IMG/VR virus record: IMGVR_UViG_3300016457_000288
Location: 1 to 22,212 of that record
DNA: 22,212 nucleotides
Origin: a virus
Strand: one strand, 5' to 3'
This document shows positions 14,058 to 21,305 of this stretch, one piece after another. The notes below the pieces were generated by a model. It did not search any database and had not been told where the DNA came from. It saw nothing but the letters and a program-made list of their open reading frames with translations. The position numbers were made by a program, and so were the translations under genes. How positions within the stretch are numbered: the first letter of the stretch is position 1; every line of letters begins with the position of its first letter.

Positions 14058-15369
14058 AGGAAAATTTATATTTAAGCGACTTAAAATGGGTTTTTCTTTA
14101 TCTCGGTATGGGGATGGTGAACTTAAAGTTATTCGTGGCGGTTCAATAACTAATATGCAGAAGTATGACGAAGTATTGAAACAGAAACTCCTAAAAGTAT
14201 TTGAACATCCCTTATCTAAATTGCTTATAGGAATTCCTGATCCTCTTTGTACTCGTCCTTATGTTTCAAAATTTCATAGGTACTTTGATAAGTTCATTTT
14301 GGGGAGATCTGCAAAAGAGAAATCTGTTTTTGTTTCTTCTTTTTTTTCTCGTCCGAGTTTGGTTAGCGAGGACTCCGAAGTATTTTTCGGGAAAATGAAG
14401 GGGATCTGGAAAGAGAGAGAAATCGTTCTTATTAATTTTAATCCAGAACTTCCTGATCATTTTCTGTTTAGAGATAATAAAAGTGAATTTATCCAAATTT
14501 CAAGGAATAATTGTTTTTCGGAATATAAACGGATAATGAGTTCTTGTCAGCAGTTTTATAATCAAAATAAGTTATTTCTCATCTCTGCTGGACCAGTGGC
14601 GACTTGTCTTGCTTATGATTTATGTTCTGTAGGAGAACAGGCGATTGATATTGGAGGGATTGCTTTTGAACAAAGTCTTTTTGCTGGGGATTTACATCCT
14701 GAACGATGGGTATATCAGGATAGTTATAAGATCAAAAGGGGGTATTTGAAAGGAATTAACGATATGAGATTAAATGATGTAAAAACAAATATCACGCATA
14801 CAAAAGCGGGTTTACAGAGAAGGAAGGATGCCGGAATTGTTATGAGTGAAGGTAATTTCGTTAGATTATTGAATGCCTTCATGTATTTTGTACAATATAC
14901 AGATAAACAACTTCCTCTTTTGGACGTAGGCACACGTGAAGGTTGGTTTCTCAAGTTTTTAACGAATACGGGATACGTTGATGTACAAGCAATAGAAGTC
15001 TGCCCGGACGCTATTTCCATGGTAAGAAGAAGCGGATTTAAGGTGACGGAAATGGATGTCCAAAAGATGGAATTTCAAGATATGTTTGGGACTATTACGG
15101 CGATTCATGTTTTAGAGCATTGTTCGAATCCCGTTAAAGCGGTGGAGAATATTTATAATGCCTTAAGAAGGAATGGGGTACTATATGTAGAAATTCCCTT
15201 AGAAACGAAGGTTGATCCGAATCGTTCAGGTCATTTTAGCTGTTTTCCGGAGGTAAAGAATTTGTTGGTTTTGTTTGATAATAGGTGGAAGGTGTTATCA
15301 CACGAAGTACAGATAATGAATAAAGCGGGGACGAAAAAGAATTGTAGAGCACTTTTTAAGAAAATATAG
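14044..15369 (+). CDS. GT-D glycosyltransferase (DUF1792-like) fused to SAM methyltransferase
   Basis: The protein has 441 residues. Residues 17-236 match the GT-D/DUF1792 pattern: FSLSRYGDGELKVIRGG with the DGE motif at 24-26, LLIGIPDPL, VLINFNPELPDHF, LFLISAGPVATCLAYDLCS and EQAIDIGGIAFEQ. Residues 265-441 are a class I methyltransferase: LLDVGTREGWFL (SAM-binding loop about 292-303), acidic IEV (E318), and AIHVLEHCSNPVKAVENIYN (HVLEH at 355-359) followed by NGVLYVEIPLE. The second domain lacks an obvious protein target site and most likely methylates the sugar. ATG 14044 with GGGGA seven bases upstream is preferred over GTG 14041. It overlaps the previous gene by 14 bases. Confidence 0.82.
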   Translation: MEVHRGKFIFKRLKMGFSLSRYGDGELKVIRGGSITNMQKYDEVLKQKLLKVFEHPLSKLLIGIPDPLCTRPYVSKFHRYFDKFILGRSAKEKSVFVSSFFSRPSLVSEDSEVFFGKMKGIWKEREIVLINFNPELPDHFLFRDNKSEFIQISRNNCFSEYKRIMSSCQQFYNQNKLFLISAGPVATCLAYDLCSVGEQAIDIGGIAFEQSLFAGDLHPERWVYQDSYKIKRGYLKGINDMRLNDVKTNITHTKAGLQRRKDAGIVMSEGNFVRLLNAFMYFVQYTDKQLPLLDVGTREGWFLKFLTNTGYVDVQAIEVCPDAISMVRRSGFKVTEMDVQKMEFQDMFGTITAIHVLEHCSNPVKAVENIYNALRRNGVLYVEIPLETKVDPNRSGHFSCFPEVKNLLVLFDNRWKVLSHEVQIMNKAGTKKNCRALFKKI

Positions 15370-15379
15370 GGAAAATGTA

Positions 15380-16396
15380 ATGGACATATTTAAGGATAAG
15401 ACGATTTTGGTAACAGGTGGAACTGGGTCATTAGGAAAAGCGTTGGTTAAGCAGTTACTGTCGAGGACGCAAGGAAAACCTAAAAAGGTTATCGTCTTTT
15501 CAAGAGACGAGGCTAAACAGCATTATATGAGAACGGAATGTTATCGTGAGAAGTGGTGTGAAACTAACAAACTTGAATTTATGCTTGGGGATATTCGTAA
15601 TTATGCAAGTGTTTGTTCTGCCATAAAAAATGTTGATATTATTGTTAATACGGCGGCGTTAAAACAAGTTCCAGTCTGTGAGTATTTTCCGGAACAAGCA
15701 GTATTGACCAATTGCATGGGGGTACAAAATATAATTCAGGCAATTAATGAAAACGATTATCCTGTAGAAGTTGTAGTAATTATCAGTACAGATAAAGCAT
15801 GTAAACCAGTCAATGTTATGGGGATGACAAAGGCCATTCAAGAACGCATGGCAATTGTAGCGAATATAGCTAATCCTAATACCCGGTTTGTTTGCGTACG
15901 GTATGGAAATATTATGTCCAAGCTTTCTGTTGGTTCCGTGATTCCATTATTTCATCAACAAATCAAAGACGGGGGACCTGTTACAGTTACTTCTTCTGCA
16001 ATGTCCCGTTTCATGTTCAACATGGAACAAGCCATTGATATTGTTTTTACTGTGGTAAAAGAGGCATTGCCTGGAGAGATATATGTTCCAATTCTTTCTT
16101 CATTTAAAGTGATTGATGTTGCAAAAGCGTTAGTAGAATCAAGGAAATGTGATATTAAAATAATTGGCATCCGTCCAGGTGAAAAACTCCATGAAATTAT
16201 GATTTCTGAAGATGAATATGCACGAGTTTTTCAGCGTGGTGATTATTATGTGATCCCTCCGATGTTGCCTGAGCTTTCTAACAAGGAAGTAGAGGAAAAT
16301 GTTTTGACGGGGGAGTATTGCTCTTCTGATACGCTTCTTAGTTTTCAAGAAACGAAAGACTTATTGAAAGAACATGATTTATTGGTAAGTGAATAG
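15380..16396 (+). CDS. Nucleotide-sugar 4,6-dehydratase/epimerase-like SDR (Polysacc_synt_2 type)
   Basis: The protein has 338 residues. It carries ILVTGGTGSLGKALVKQLL (NAD(P)-binding GxxGxxG, 13-19), VIVFSRDEAKQHYM, MLGDIRNYAS, VNTAALKQVPVCEYFPEQAV and STDKACKPVNVMGMTK. These are hallmarks of UDP-GlcNAc 4,6-dehydratase/C5-epimerase relatives (FlaA1, PseB, CapE/FnlA group). The usual YxxxK active site reads MGMTK here, with Met147 where Tyr is expected and Lys151 kept. I recall Met at this place in CapE/FnlA-type enzymes, so it need not mean loss of activity. The C-terminus has GIRPGEKLHEIMISEDE, typical of the group. It would supply an activated deoxy-sugar for the neighbouring transferases. 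Confidence 0.88.
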   Translation: MDIFKDKTILVTGGTGSLGKALVKQLLSRTQGKPKKVIVFSRDEAKQHYMRTECYREKWCETNKLEFMLGDIRNYASVCSAIKNVDIIVNTAALKQVPVCEYFPEQAVLTNCMGVQNIIQAINENDYPVEVVVIISTDKACKPVNVMGMTKAIQERMAIVANIANPNTRFVCVRYGNIMSKLSVGSVIPLFHQQIKDGGPVTVTSSAMSRFMFNMEQAIDIVFTVVKEALPGEIYVPILSSFKVIDVAKALVESRKCDIKIIGIRPGEKLHEIMISEDEYARVFQRGDYYVIPPMLPELSNKEVEENVLTGEYCSSDTLLSFQETKDLLKEHDLLVSE

Positions 16397-16401
16397 GTAA
16401 T

Positions 16402-17166
16402 ATGAAAATATATTTAAATTTAGGTAAGAGTACATCGATGCGAATGATGAACGCAGTTATGTATGCTTCTTTGCTTGATTTAGGTCACGAGTTAGTTTCA
16501 TATGATGTTGCTGACATTGTTATTGGGTTAAGGGATTTGCGGGTACAAGATGAGAGTAAGGTATGGCGGGATTTAAGAAAATACACAGGCAAAAAATATA
16601 TTTTGTATCAGGTAGAACAGTATGAACATAGGAGAGAGTTGGTAGATTCCTTGTATAAATTTGGTCTGGATGAAATTTGGGGATTTGATATAGGTAATGA
16701 AAAAGAGATTTATACTCCATTTGGGTATCATCCTTGTTTACTTTTTGAATCGGTATTTTCGGAGGATATAGATGTCGGCTTTTTTGGTTGGCAACGAGGG
16801 AGACGTAATGTTTGGCGGAAGAATGTTCGGAATAAATGGACGGGTATGAATTCGTTTGATCCTGTGGTTTTGGAAAGAAATATTACGAGAGCGAGAATAA
16901 ATTTGAACATACATTATTATTCAGCTACACAATTTACTGAATGGTTAAGGATCGCTTATTTTTTAGCAAACAAACAGTTCTTCATTAGTGAAAGATTTTA
17001 TTGTCCGATTGACGTTCCGCAATTTGATACACCTGAAACATATGACGCATTAGTGGAGTATTACTTGAAGCATTCAGAAGAAAGGAAACGGAAAGCGAAC
17101 AAGATGTCTAAGATATATAAAGAGCACTTTGATATGAGAGATATATTACATGCGAGGGGATTTTAA
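16402..17166 (+). CDS. GT-B type glycosyltransferase (CgeB/Glyco_trans_1_2-like)
   Basis: The protein has 254 residues and starts at ATG 16402, five bases after the dehydratase stop. It opens MKIYLNLGKSTSMRMMNAVM with a short nucleotide-binding-like beta/alpha start. It then has KYILYQVEQYEH, EIWGFDIGN, EDIDVGFFGW (DVGFFG 124-129), ARINLNIHYY (164-173) and FTEWLRIAYFLANKQFFISE (E180, R183). This DVxFxG / INLNxH / ExRxxE-like order is the C-terminal Rossmann domain of CgeB/YkvP-type glycosyltransferases. It is shorter than a full two-domain GT-B, with a compressed N-terminal half. The acceptor and donor cannot be read from sequence. Confidence 0.7.
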   Translation: MKIYLNLGKSTSMRMMNAVMYASLLDLGHELVSYDVADIVIGLRDLRVQDESKVWRDLRKYTGKKYILYQVEQYEHRRELVDSLYKFGLDEIWGFDIGNEKEIYTPFGYHPCLLFESVFSEDIDVGFFGWQRGRRNVWRKNVRNKWTGMNSFDPVVLERNITRARINLNIHYYSATQFTEWLRIAYFLANKQFFISERFYCPIDVPQFDTPETYDALVEYYLKHSEERKRKANKMSKIYKEHFDMRDILHARGF

Positions 17167-17830
17167 AAAGTTAACGATTGTCTGCTTTTGGTGGGGGGAT
17201 TGGTGTGCTCCTTATGGGCAGGAATATGTAGAGAAGTTACAGAGGATGGTTTCCCGGCATCTGACCATTCCACATAACTTTGTGTGTTTTACAGATCGGT
17301 TTTCTGAACTGGTAAAGCGAGAAGAGATTGAGTATCATCCATTGCCGCAAGATGTGGTTAACTGGAAAGGAAACCTGACAAAGTTCTATGTTTATTGTCC
17401 AAATAATGGTCTTTCAGGTCGTATAATTATGATAGATTTGGATACTGTTATTGTTCAAAATGTAGATGAGATGTTGTCTTATAATGGGGATTGGTGTGGT
17501 ATTCAGGCGATGAATTCGAGAAGACATCATATTGGTGGTGGATTAGTTTCTTTTGACCATAGTAAATGGGCGTGGTTGTGGGAGATGGTTAAAAATCAGC
17601 CAGAGAAGTGGGCACAGCGAACGAACGGAAATGAACGGTTTGTGTATAAAAAAGTTCTGGTTGCACCAGATCTGTGGCAGAATTTATACCCTGGTCAAAT
17701 AGTTAGTTATAAAAAACACGTACGTCGGAAAAACGGTCGAGTGCCTGAAGGCGTTTACTTAGTGGCCTTCCATGGGCGTCCAAGACCGCACGAAGTTGAC
17801 AGTTGTTGGATTTGCCAATACTGGAGGTAA
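17150..17830 (+). CDS. GT-A fold glycosyltransferase with DxD motif
   Basis: The protein has 226 residues. TIVCFWWGDWCAPYGQEYVE near the start, FVCFTDR (44-50), a KFYVYCP helix, GRIIMIDLDTVIVQNVDEML with DLD at 96-98, and a final YLVAFHGRPRPHEV (H208) follow the layout of GT8-like retaining enzymes: UDP-sugar site, metal-binding DxD, and late metal-binding HG. ATG 17150 is inside the previous gene (17-base overlap) and has no strong ribosome site, so translation is probably coupled. No membrane segment is present, so it would act in the cytoplasm on a soluble or membrane-anchored acceptor. Confidence 0.75.
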   Translation: MRGDFKKLTIVCFWWGDWCAPYGQEYVEKLQRMVSRHLTIPHNFVCFTDRFSELVKREEIEYHPLPQDVVNWKGNLTKFYVYCPNNGLSGRIIMIDLDTVIVQNVDEMLSYNGDWCGIQAMNSRRHHIGGGLVSFDHSKWAWLWEMVKNQPEKWAQRTNGNERFVYKKVLVAPDLWQNLYPGQIVSYKKHVRRKNGRVPEGVYLVAFHGRPRPHEVDSCWICQYWR

Positions 17831-17832
17831 TT

Positions 17833-17934
17833 ATGCCCGTAAAAATTGTTCTTCCTGGTGCCAAGCCAGAGAGCATTTATTCTCAGAGAGTTCATGTTTT
17901 TGATTCGAATGGGACGGAGCTAAAAGGAACATGA
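17833..17934 (+). CDS. 33-residue peptide within the carbohydrate cassette
   Basis: ATG 17833 follows GGAGGT at 17823-17828, one of the better ribosome sites in the cassette, and the ORF fills the gap between the GT-A enzyme and the sulfotransferase exactly. The product begins MPVKIVLPGAKPESIYSQRV and ends with SNGTELKGT. It has no membrane segment and no recognised family. It looks like a beta-hairpin or a domain start; it might also be a remnant of a longer gene. Confidence 0.5.
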   Translation: MPVKIVLPGAKPESIYSQRVHVFDSNGTELKGT

Positions 17935-17938
17935 AATA

Positions 17939-18658
17939 ATGATTAAAAAGATGTCTTCCCCTATCCTTATTACTGGGTGTGCTCGTAGTGGAACCAGTAT
18001 GATCGCAGGAACGATAAATCTTTGTGGGGCTTTCGGTGGGGACATGTCCCCTGGGAATTCTAATAATCCAAAAGGGATGTTTGAGAATGCAGCTATTCGT
18101 CAACGAATAGTTAAGCCTTATTTACGACAAATGGGAGTTGATCCACTTGGACAATTTCCGTTATTGGATATTGATAATTTACAGATTCCACGTAATTGGA
18201 ATAAACGGGTGACGCAAGTATTTAAAGATCAGGGATACAAGGGTGGCCCATGGATGTACAAGGGAGCTAAGATGTGCTTATTCTGGCCTGTGTGGGATTA
18301 TGCCTTTCCTAATGCAAAGTGGATCATCGTTAGACGTAGAACGGGCGATATTGTTTATTCTTGTATGCACACTGGTTTTATGCGTGCTTTTCGTAATCTT
18401 ACTAATCAGAAGAAGGTAGGTGCCTCTAATGAGCAAGAAGGATGGATTTGGTGGGTGAATCAACATTTGGATCGGTTTAGAGAAATGATTGATGCTGGGT
18501 TGAATTGCCGGATTGTGTGGCCTGAACGTATGGTAGATAATGATTTTTCTCAAATGATGGAAACTATAGAATGGTTAGGATTAAAATGGAACGATGATGT
18601 TTTATCATTCGTTTCTCCAAAGCTTTGGAAATCAAGGAAGAAGAAATATGATTTATAA
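17939..18658 (+). CDS. Sulfotransferase
   Basis: The protein has 239 residues. PILITGCARSGTSMIAGTIN (P-loop-like 5'-phosphosulfate loop GCARSGTS, 13-20) and AKWIIVRRRTGDIVYSCMHT (3'-phosphate motif around R132-S141) are the two PAPS-binding signatures of the sulfotransferase superfamily. A region with FENAAIRQRIVKPYLRQMG follows, and it ends with IEWLGLKWND. It transfers sulfate from PAPS to a sugar or other hydroxyl. PAPS must come from the host, as no cysC/cysN-like gene is visible in the window. The start ATG 17939 lies just downstream of the preceding stop. Its place at the end of a run of glycosyltransferases suggests the acceptor is the glycan they build. Confidence 0.83.
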   Translation: MIKKMSSPILITGCARSGTSMIAGTINLCGAFGGDMSPGNSNNPKGMFENAAIRQRIVKPYLRQMGVDPLGQFPLLDIDNLQIPRNWNKRVTQVFKDQGYKGGPWMYKGAKMCLFWPVWDYAFPNAKWIIVRRRTGDIVYSCMHTGFMRAFRNLTNQKKVGASNEQEGWIWWVNQHLDRFREMIDAGLNCRIVWPERMVDNDFSQMMETIEWLGLKWNDDVLSFVSPKLWKSRKKKYDL

Positions 18659-18737
18659 ATGGGGAAACGGTAGTTTAATATTCTTTTTAATCTTTGGTTT
18701 TACTGGGCTAACTTTAGTTCTAAGCGGTTTAAAATGA
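18648..18737 (+). CDS. 29-residue single-span membrane peptide
   Basis: ATG 18648 overlaps the sulfotransferase end by 11 bases and has AGGAAG about eight bases upstream. The product is MIYKWGNG, then a hydrophobic stretch of about 18 residues (SLIFFLIFGFTGLTLVLS), then GLK. It is predicted to be one inner-membrane helix. Such peptides can anchor or modulate membrane complexes; no family is recognised. A 15-codon ORF starts in its stop (18734-18781) and ends at the connector gene. Confidence 0.45.
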   Translation: MIYKWGNGSLIFFLIFGFTGLTLVLSGLK

Positions 18738-18783
18738 TCTTTATGCCTTTAAGATTTCATGAATTTTGTGAGGAAAACTAGAA

Positions 18784-19161
18784 ATGAGTGCTCGTGTTAC
18801 AGAAAGTGAAGTCAAGGAAATCATTGATACAGATTTGACGGATATTACAGCTTTCATTACTGCTGCAAATCTTACGGTTACAAAACGTTTGAGTTCTGGA
18901 GTTCTTAGTGCAGATCAATTGAAGGAAATCGAGAGATGGTTTACTGCCCACTTAATTGCGGGGACAAATAGGGATATGGGGGCACGGGACGTTGATAAAG
19001 AAAAAACACTTGATGCGGAAGTGACCTACGCAGGAAAGACAGGAATGGGATTAGAAGCAACTCGATATGGGCAGGTTGTGTTGACTTTAGACAGTACCGG
19101 GAAAATGGCGCAGTCTGGCAAAGGTGACGTATTCTTTAAGGCTGTGACTTCTTTTGATTAA
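18784..19161 (+). CDS. Head-tail connector (adaptor) protein
   Basis: The 125-residue protein has GAGGAAA ahead of ATG 18784. The helical N-terminal half (ESEVKEIIDTDLTDITAFIT, then LSADQLKEIERWFTAHLIAG) followed by a small extended C-terminal part (YAGKTGMGLEATRYGQVVL) is the pattern of DUF4054/gp6-like adaptors that sit under the portal ring. The position before the head-closure, gp10 and terminator genes agrees. It resumes the structural operon interrupted by the carbohydrate cassette. Confidence 0.72.
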   Translation: MSARVTESEVKEIIDTDLTDITAFITAANLTVTKRLSSGVLSADQLKEIERWFTAHLIAGTNRDMGARDVDKEKTLDAEVTYAGKTGMGLEATRYGQVVLTLDSTGKMAQSGKGDVFFKAVTSFD

Positions 19162-19162
19162 T

Positions 19163-19516
19163 ATGGCTACTTTTTGGAAAAAAACATTAAATCAAGTTGT
19201 AGTATATTGGGGGAATCCTGTGGTTGACGGGTGGGGCAAGTATACTTTTGCAGATCCAGTTGAGCTTAATGGTCGTTGGATAGATAAAACAGAATTATTT
19301 ATTGGTGGGAATGGGAAAGAACAGATAAGTTCAGCGGTGGTATTATTAGATCAAGATGTTGATGAGGAAGGTTATTTGTATCTCGGTGATTTAGATGATT
19401 TAGATTCTGCTGAAGAGGACAATCCAATGACGGTTGGTGCTGCTTTTCAAATTAAGAAAGTGATGAAGTGCTCGGACATTCGTGGGGATAATTTTTTAAG
19501 GAAAGTGTGGTTATGA
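19163..19516 (+). CDS. Head-closure (stopper) type protein
   Basis: The 117-residue protein starts at ATG 19163, one base after the preceding stop; an in-frame TTG at 19154 is less likely. The beta-rich sequence includes MATFWKKTLNQVVVYWGNPV, NGRWIDKTELF and a late AAFQIKKVMKCSDIRGDNF. Small beta-barrel proteins of about 110 residues at this site close the portal channel (SPP1 gp16-like, a Phage_H_T_join type). The acidic stretch LGDLDDLDSAEEDN is notable. The role comes mostly from gene order. Confidence 0.6.
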   Translation: MATFWKKTLNQVVVYWGNPVVDGWGKYTFADPVELNGRWIDKTELFIGGNGKEQISSAVVLLDQDVDEEGYLYLGDLDDLDSAEEDNPMTVGAAFQIKKVMKCSDIRGDNFLRKVWL

Positions 19517-19983
19517 GTCTTGAGGAAGTTGTTGGAAATTTGAATGTGGAAATCAAAAAGATTGAGGGGAGGACCATGAAGGGCCTTATTAGGGCAGCTA
19601 TTCCTGTTCGAAGAGATGCAGTCAAAGCAGCTCCAATTGTTACTGGTAATTTACGGGCGAGTGTTTTTACAATTACTTCTAAAGGGAGAACACAAGCTGG
19701 TTCTAATCCTAATTTTAAAGGAAAAGAAGCCGATAAAATGGCGGAACACCATCAAAGTATTTTGTCCGAAGAAAAGAGCATTGTAGGTGGGGCAAAAAGG
19801 GACACAGTTGAAATAGGGTTCTCTGCGGTGTATGCGTTGAAAGTACATGAAAATCGATATGCAGGCAAAACAGGAATGCCAGGAGCGTCAAAGAAAGGTG
19901 GTTGGAAGTTTTTGGAAAATGCACTCAAGAATAATCAAGCACTGATATTGAAAAGAATTCAAGAGGAAGCAAGGATCAAATGA
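19513..19983 (+). CDS. HK97 gp10-like tail completion protein
   Basis: The 156-residue protein starts at ATG 19513, with AAGGAAAG nine bases upstream and ATGA overlap with the previous stop; GTG 19507 is a longer alternative. The family features are visible: AAIPVRRDAVKAAPIVTGNL followed by RASVF, then VEIGFSAVYALKVHEN (the G-F/V-x-Y-A-x-x-x-E-x block) and GGWKFLENALKNNQALILKR. This matches HK97_gp10 (neck/tail completion) proteins, which join the head connector to the tail. An insertion around residues 60-95 is longer than usual. Confidence 0.85.
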   Translation: MSLEEVVGNLNVEIKKIEGRTMKGLIRAAIPVRRDAVKAAPIVTGNLRASVFTITSKGRTQAGSNPNFKGKEADKMAEHHQSILSEEKSIVGGAKRDTVEIGFSAVYALKVHENRYAGKTGMPGASKKGGWKFLENALKNNQALILKRIQEEARIK

Positions 19984-20366
19984 ACGCTCCTGTGAAGGAT
20001 CTCAAAGATATTTTAGAAGCTGGAACAAGTTTAGTTTTTGGAACTGATTTATTCATTGGACTTGGCCCAACTTCACCCGATAATTATGCGGCATTGCGTG
20101 ATTCAGGGGGCCGTCCCCCAGTTGCACAATATACTTATAAATATCCAACGGTGCAAGTGTATGTAAGGAATAATGGGTATCTAGCAGGATATGAACAAGC
20201 AGAAACAATACAGAATTGTTTACATGGAATAAGAAGTGAAATTTGGAATTCCACGAAATATATACAAATTCTTGCCAGTTCTGAAATTTTGTATCTTGGA
20301 ACAGATGAGAACGGTCGGGCAGAATTCTCTTTGAACTTTGAGATACACAGAACTAAACAGAACTGA
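19980..20366 (+). CDS. Tail terminator / minor capsid-type protein
   Basis: The 128-residue protein overlaps the previous gene by four bases (ATGA). The N-terminal helix (MNAPVKDLKDILEAG), FIGLGPTSPDNYAALRDSGG, a YKYPTVQVYVRNNGY strand, AETIQNCLHGIRSEI helix and a final FSLNFEIHRTKQN match the phage minor capsid/tail terminator group (PF12691-like, lambda gpU analogue). It would cap the tail tube and join it to the head. The position directly before the tail tube gene supports this. Confidence 0.8.
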   Translation: MNAPVKDLKDILEAGTSLVFGTDLFIGLGPTSPDNYAALRDSGGRPPVAQYTYKYPTVQVYVRNNGYLAGYEQAETIQNCLHGIRSEIWNSTKYIQILASSEILYLGTDENGRAEFSLNFEIHRTKQN

Positions 20367-20402
20367 ATAAAATAATGATGTGACATAAAGGAGGTGATAT
20401 AA

Positions 20403-20831
20403 ATGAGTAATGCATGTAGTGGCGTAGGAACAATATTCCGTAGGTGGGACAATTCTGCTTATGAAGATATTGCAGAAATTAATTCTATTTCTGGGCCAGG
20501 GATGTCCCGAAGCACAATTGATACTACCAGTTTAGATACGACAGGCGGATATCGTACTTTTATTGCAGGATTTCGGGATGCTGGTACTATTTCTCTCAAT
20601 ATGAATTTCACTCGTACTACTTATGAATTAATGAAAGATGATTTTGAGAGTGATACAGAAGTAGATTATGAAATACTTCTGCCGGATGATGAAAACACCA
20701 GTTTGAATTTTGCTGGTTTAGTGACTGAATTACCGTTGGATATTCCCACGGATGATAAAATCACTGCGAATGTGACCATCAAGATATCTGGAACAGTGTC
20801 GTTGAACTCTGGTTCGAATAGTCCGGGGTAG
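20403..20831 (+). CDS. Major tail (tube) protein
   Basis: The 142-residue protein has a very strong ribosome site (AAAGGAGGTGATATAA before ATG 20403), matching a highly abundant protein. The sequence has the tube pattern: YEDIAEINSISGPGMSRSTI, then DTTSLDTTGGYRTFIAGFRD (the SxDxT and G-x-R/D-x-G region), AGTISLNMNFTRTTYE and ANVTIKISGTVSL at the end. It resembles siphovirus tube proteins of the lambda gpV class without an extra Ig-like domain. It polymerises around the tape measure. Confidence 0.85.
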   Translation: MSNACSGVGTIFRRWDNSAYEDIAEINSISGPGMSRSTIDTTSLDTTGGYRTFIAGFRDAGTISLNMNFTRTTYELMKDDFESDTEVDYEILLPDDENTSLNFAGLVTELPLDIPTDDKITANVTIKISGTVSLNSGSNSPG

Positions 20832-20858
20832 GGTAGATGCGGTAGATAAGGAATGTAC

Positions 20859-20880
20859 AGACTTAATCAAAGTCTTTTAT
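20859..20880 (+). terminator. Weak terminator-like hairpin after the tail tube gene
   Basis: AGACT (20859-20863) pairs with AGTCT (20871-20875) over a seven-base loop and runs into TTTAT. With only five pairs it is at best a partial attenuator between the abundant tube gene and the scarce chaperones. Confidence 0.2.
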
Positions 20881-20912
20881 TAGTTTGAAAGTAATCAAAA
20901 AGGAGTAAGAAA

Positions 20913-21305
20913 ATGGCATTAGATCGATCAACAATTTTGGGTGCTTCAGATGTAAAAATTGAAGAATGCGATGTTTCCCAATGGTGGGGAGATGTAGTCC
21001 ATATCAAATCACTGTCAGGAGTGGATAGAGATGCTTTTGAAGCGTCTATGTTTGAAGGACGCGGAAAGGATCGAAGGGAAAATTTAGCAAACTTACGAGC
21101 ACGTTTGCTTGTAAAAACACTTGTCGCACCGGATGGAACTAAACTTTTTACAGAAAAAGATATTAGAGCATTGGGGAATAAGAATGCGGCCGCATTGGAT
21201 AAATGCTTTGCTCAGGCAAGAGAACTATCTGGAATGACCGTTGACGATGTCGAGGAAATGGTAAAAAACTCCGAGGAAGTCCAAGACGATTCTACTTCCG
21301 ATTAG
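20913..21305 (+). CDS. Tail assembly chaperone, short form (gpG-like)
   Basis: The 130-residue protein has AAAAAGGAGT before ATG 20913. The sequence ALDRSTILGASDVKIEECDV, then WGDVVHIKSLSGVDRDAFEA and LRARLLVKTLVAPDGTKLF, matches tail-assembly chaperones of siphoviruses (gp G analogue) that bind the tape measure. The C-terminus (VEEMVKNSEEVQDDSTSD) is acidic and is where the -1 frameshift occurs. It is made in excess over the frameshifted form. Confidence 0.85.
   Translation: MALDRSTILGASDVKIEECDVSQWWGDVVHIKSLSGVDRDAFEASMFEGRGKDRRENLANLRARLLVKTLVAPDGTKLFTEKDIRALGNKNAAALDKCFAQARELSGMTVDDVEEMVKNSEEVQDDSTSD
21263..21269 (+). other. -1 programmed ribosomal frameshift site (A AAA AAC)
   Basis: The heptamer AAAAAAC lies in the exact phase required: codons AAA (21264-21266) and AAC (21267-21269) of the gpG-like frame. 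After slipping one base back, reading resumes with CTC at 21269 and stays open to 21649. The new frame gives LRGSPRRFYFRLALSLGCTV, typical of the T-like extension. Confidence 0.9.

Noticed and set aside
18734-18781. 15-codon ORF between the membrane peptide and the connector gene
   Set aside because: Its ATGA overlap is suggestive, but it is too short and has no ribosome site of its own; not listed as a gene.
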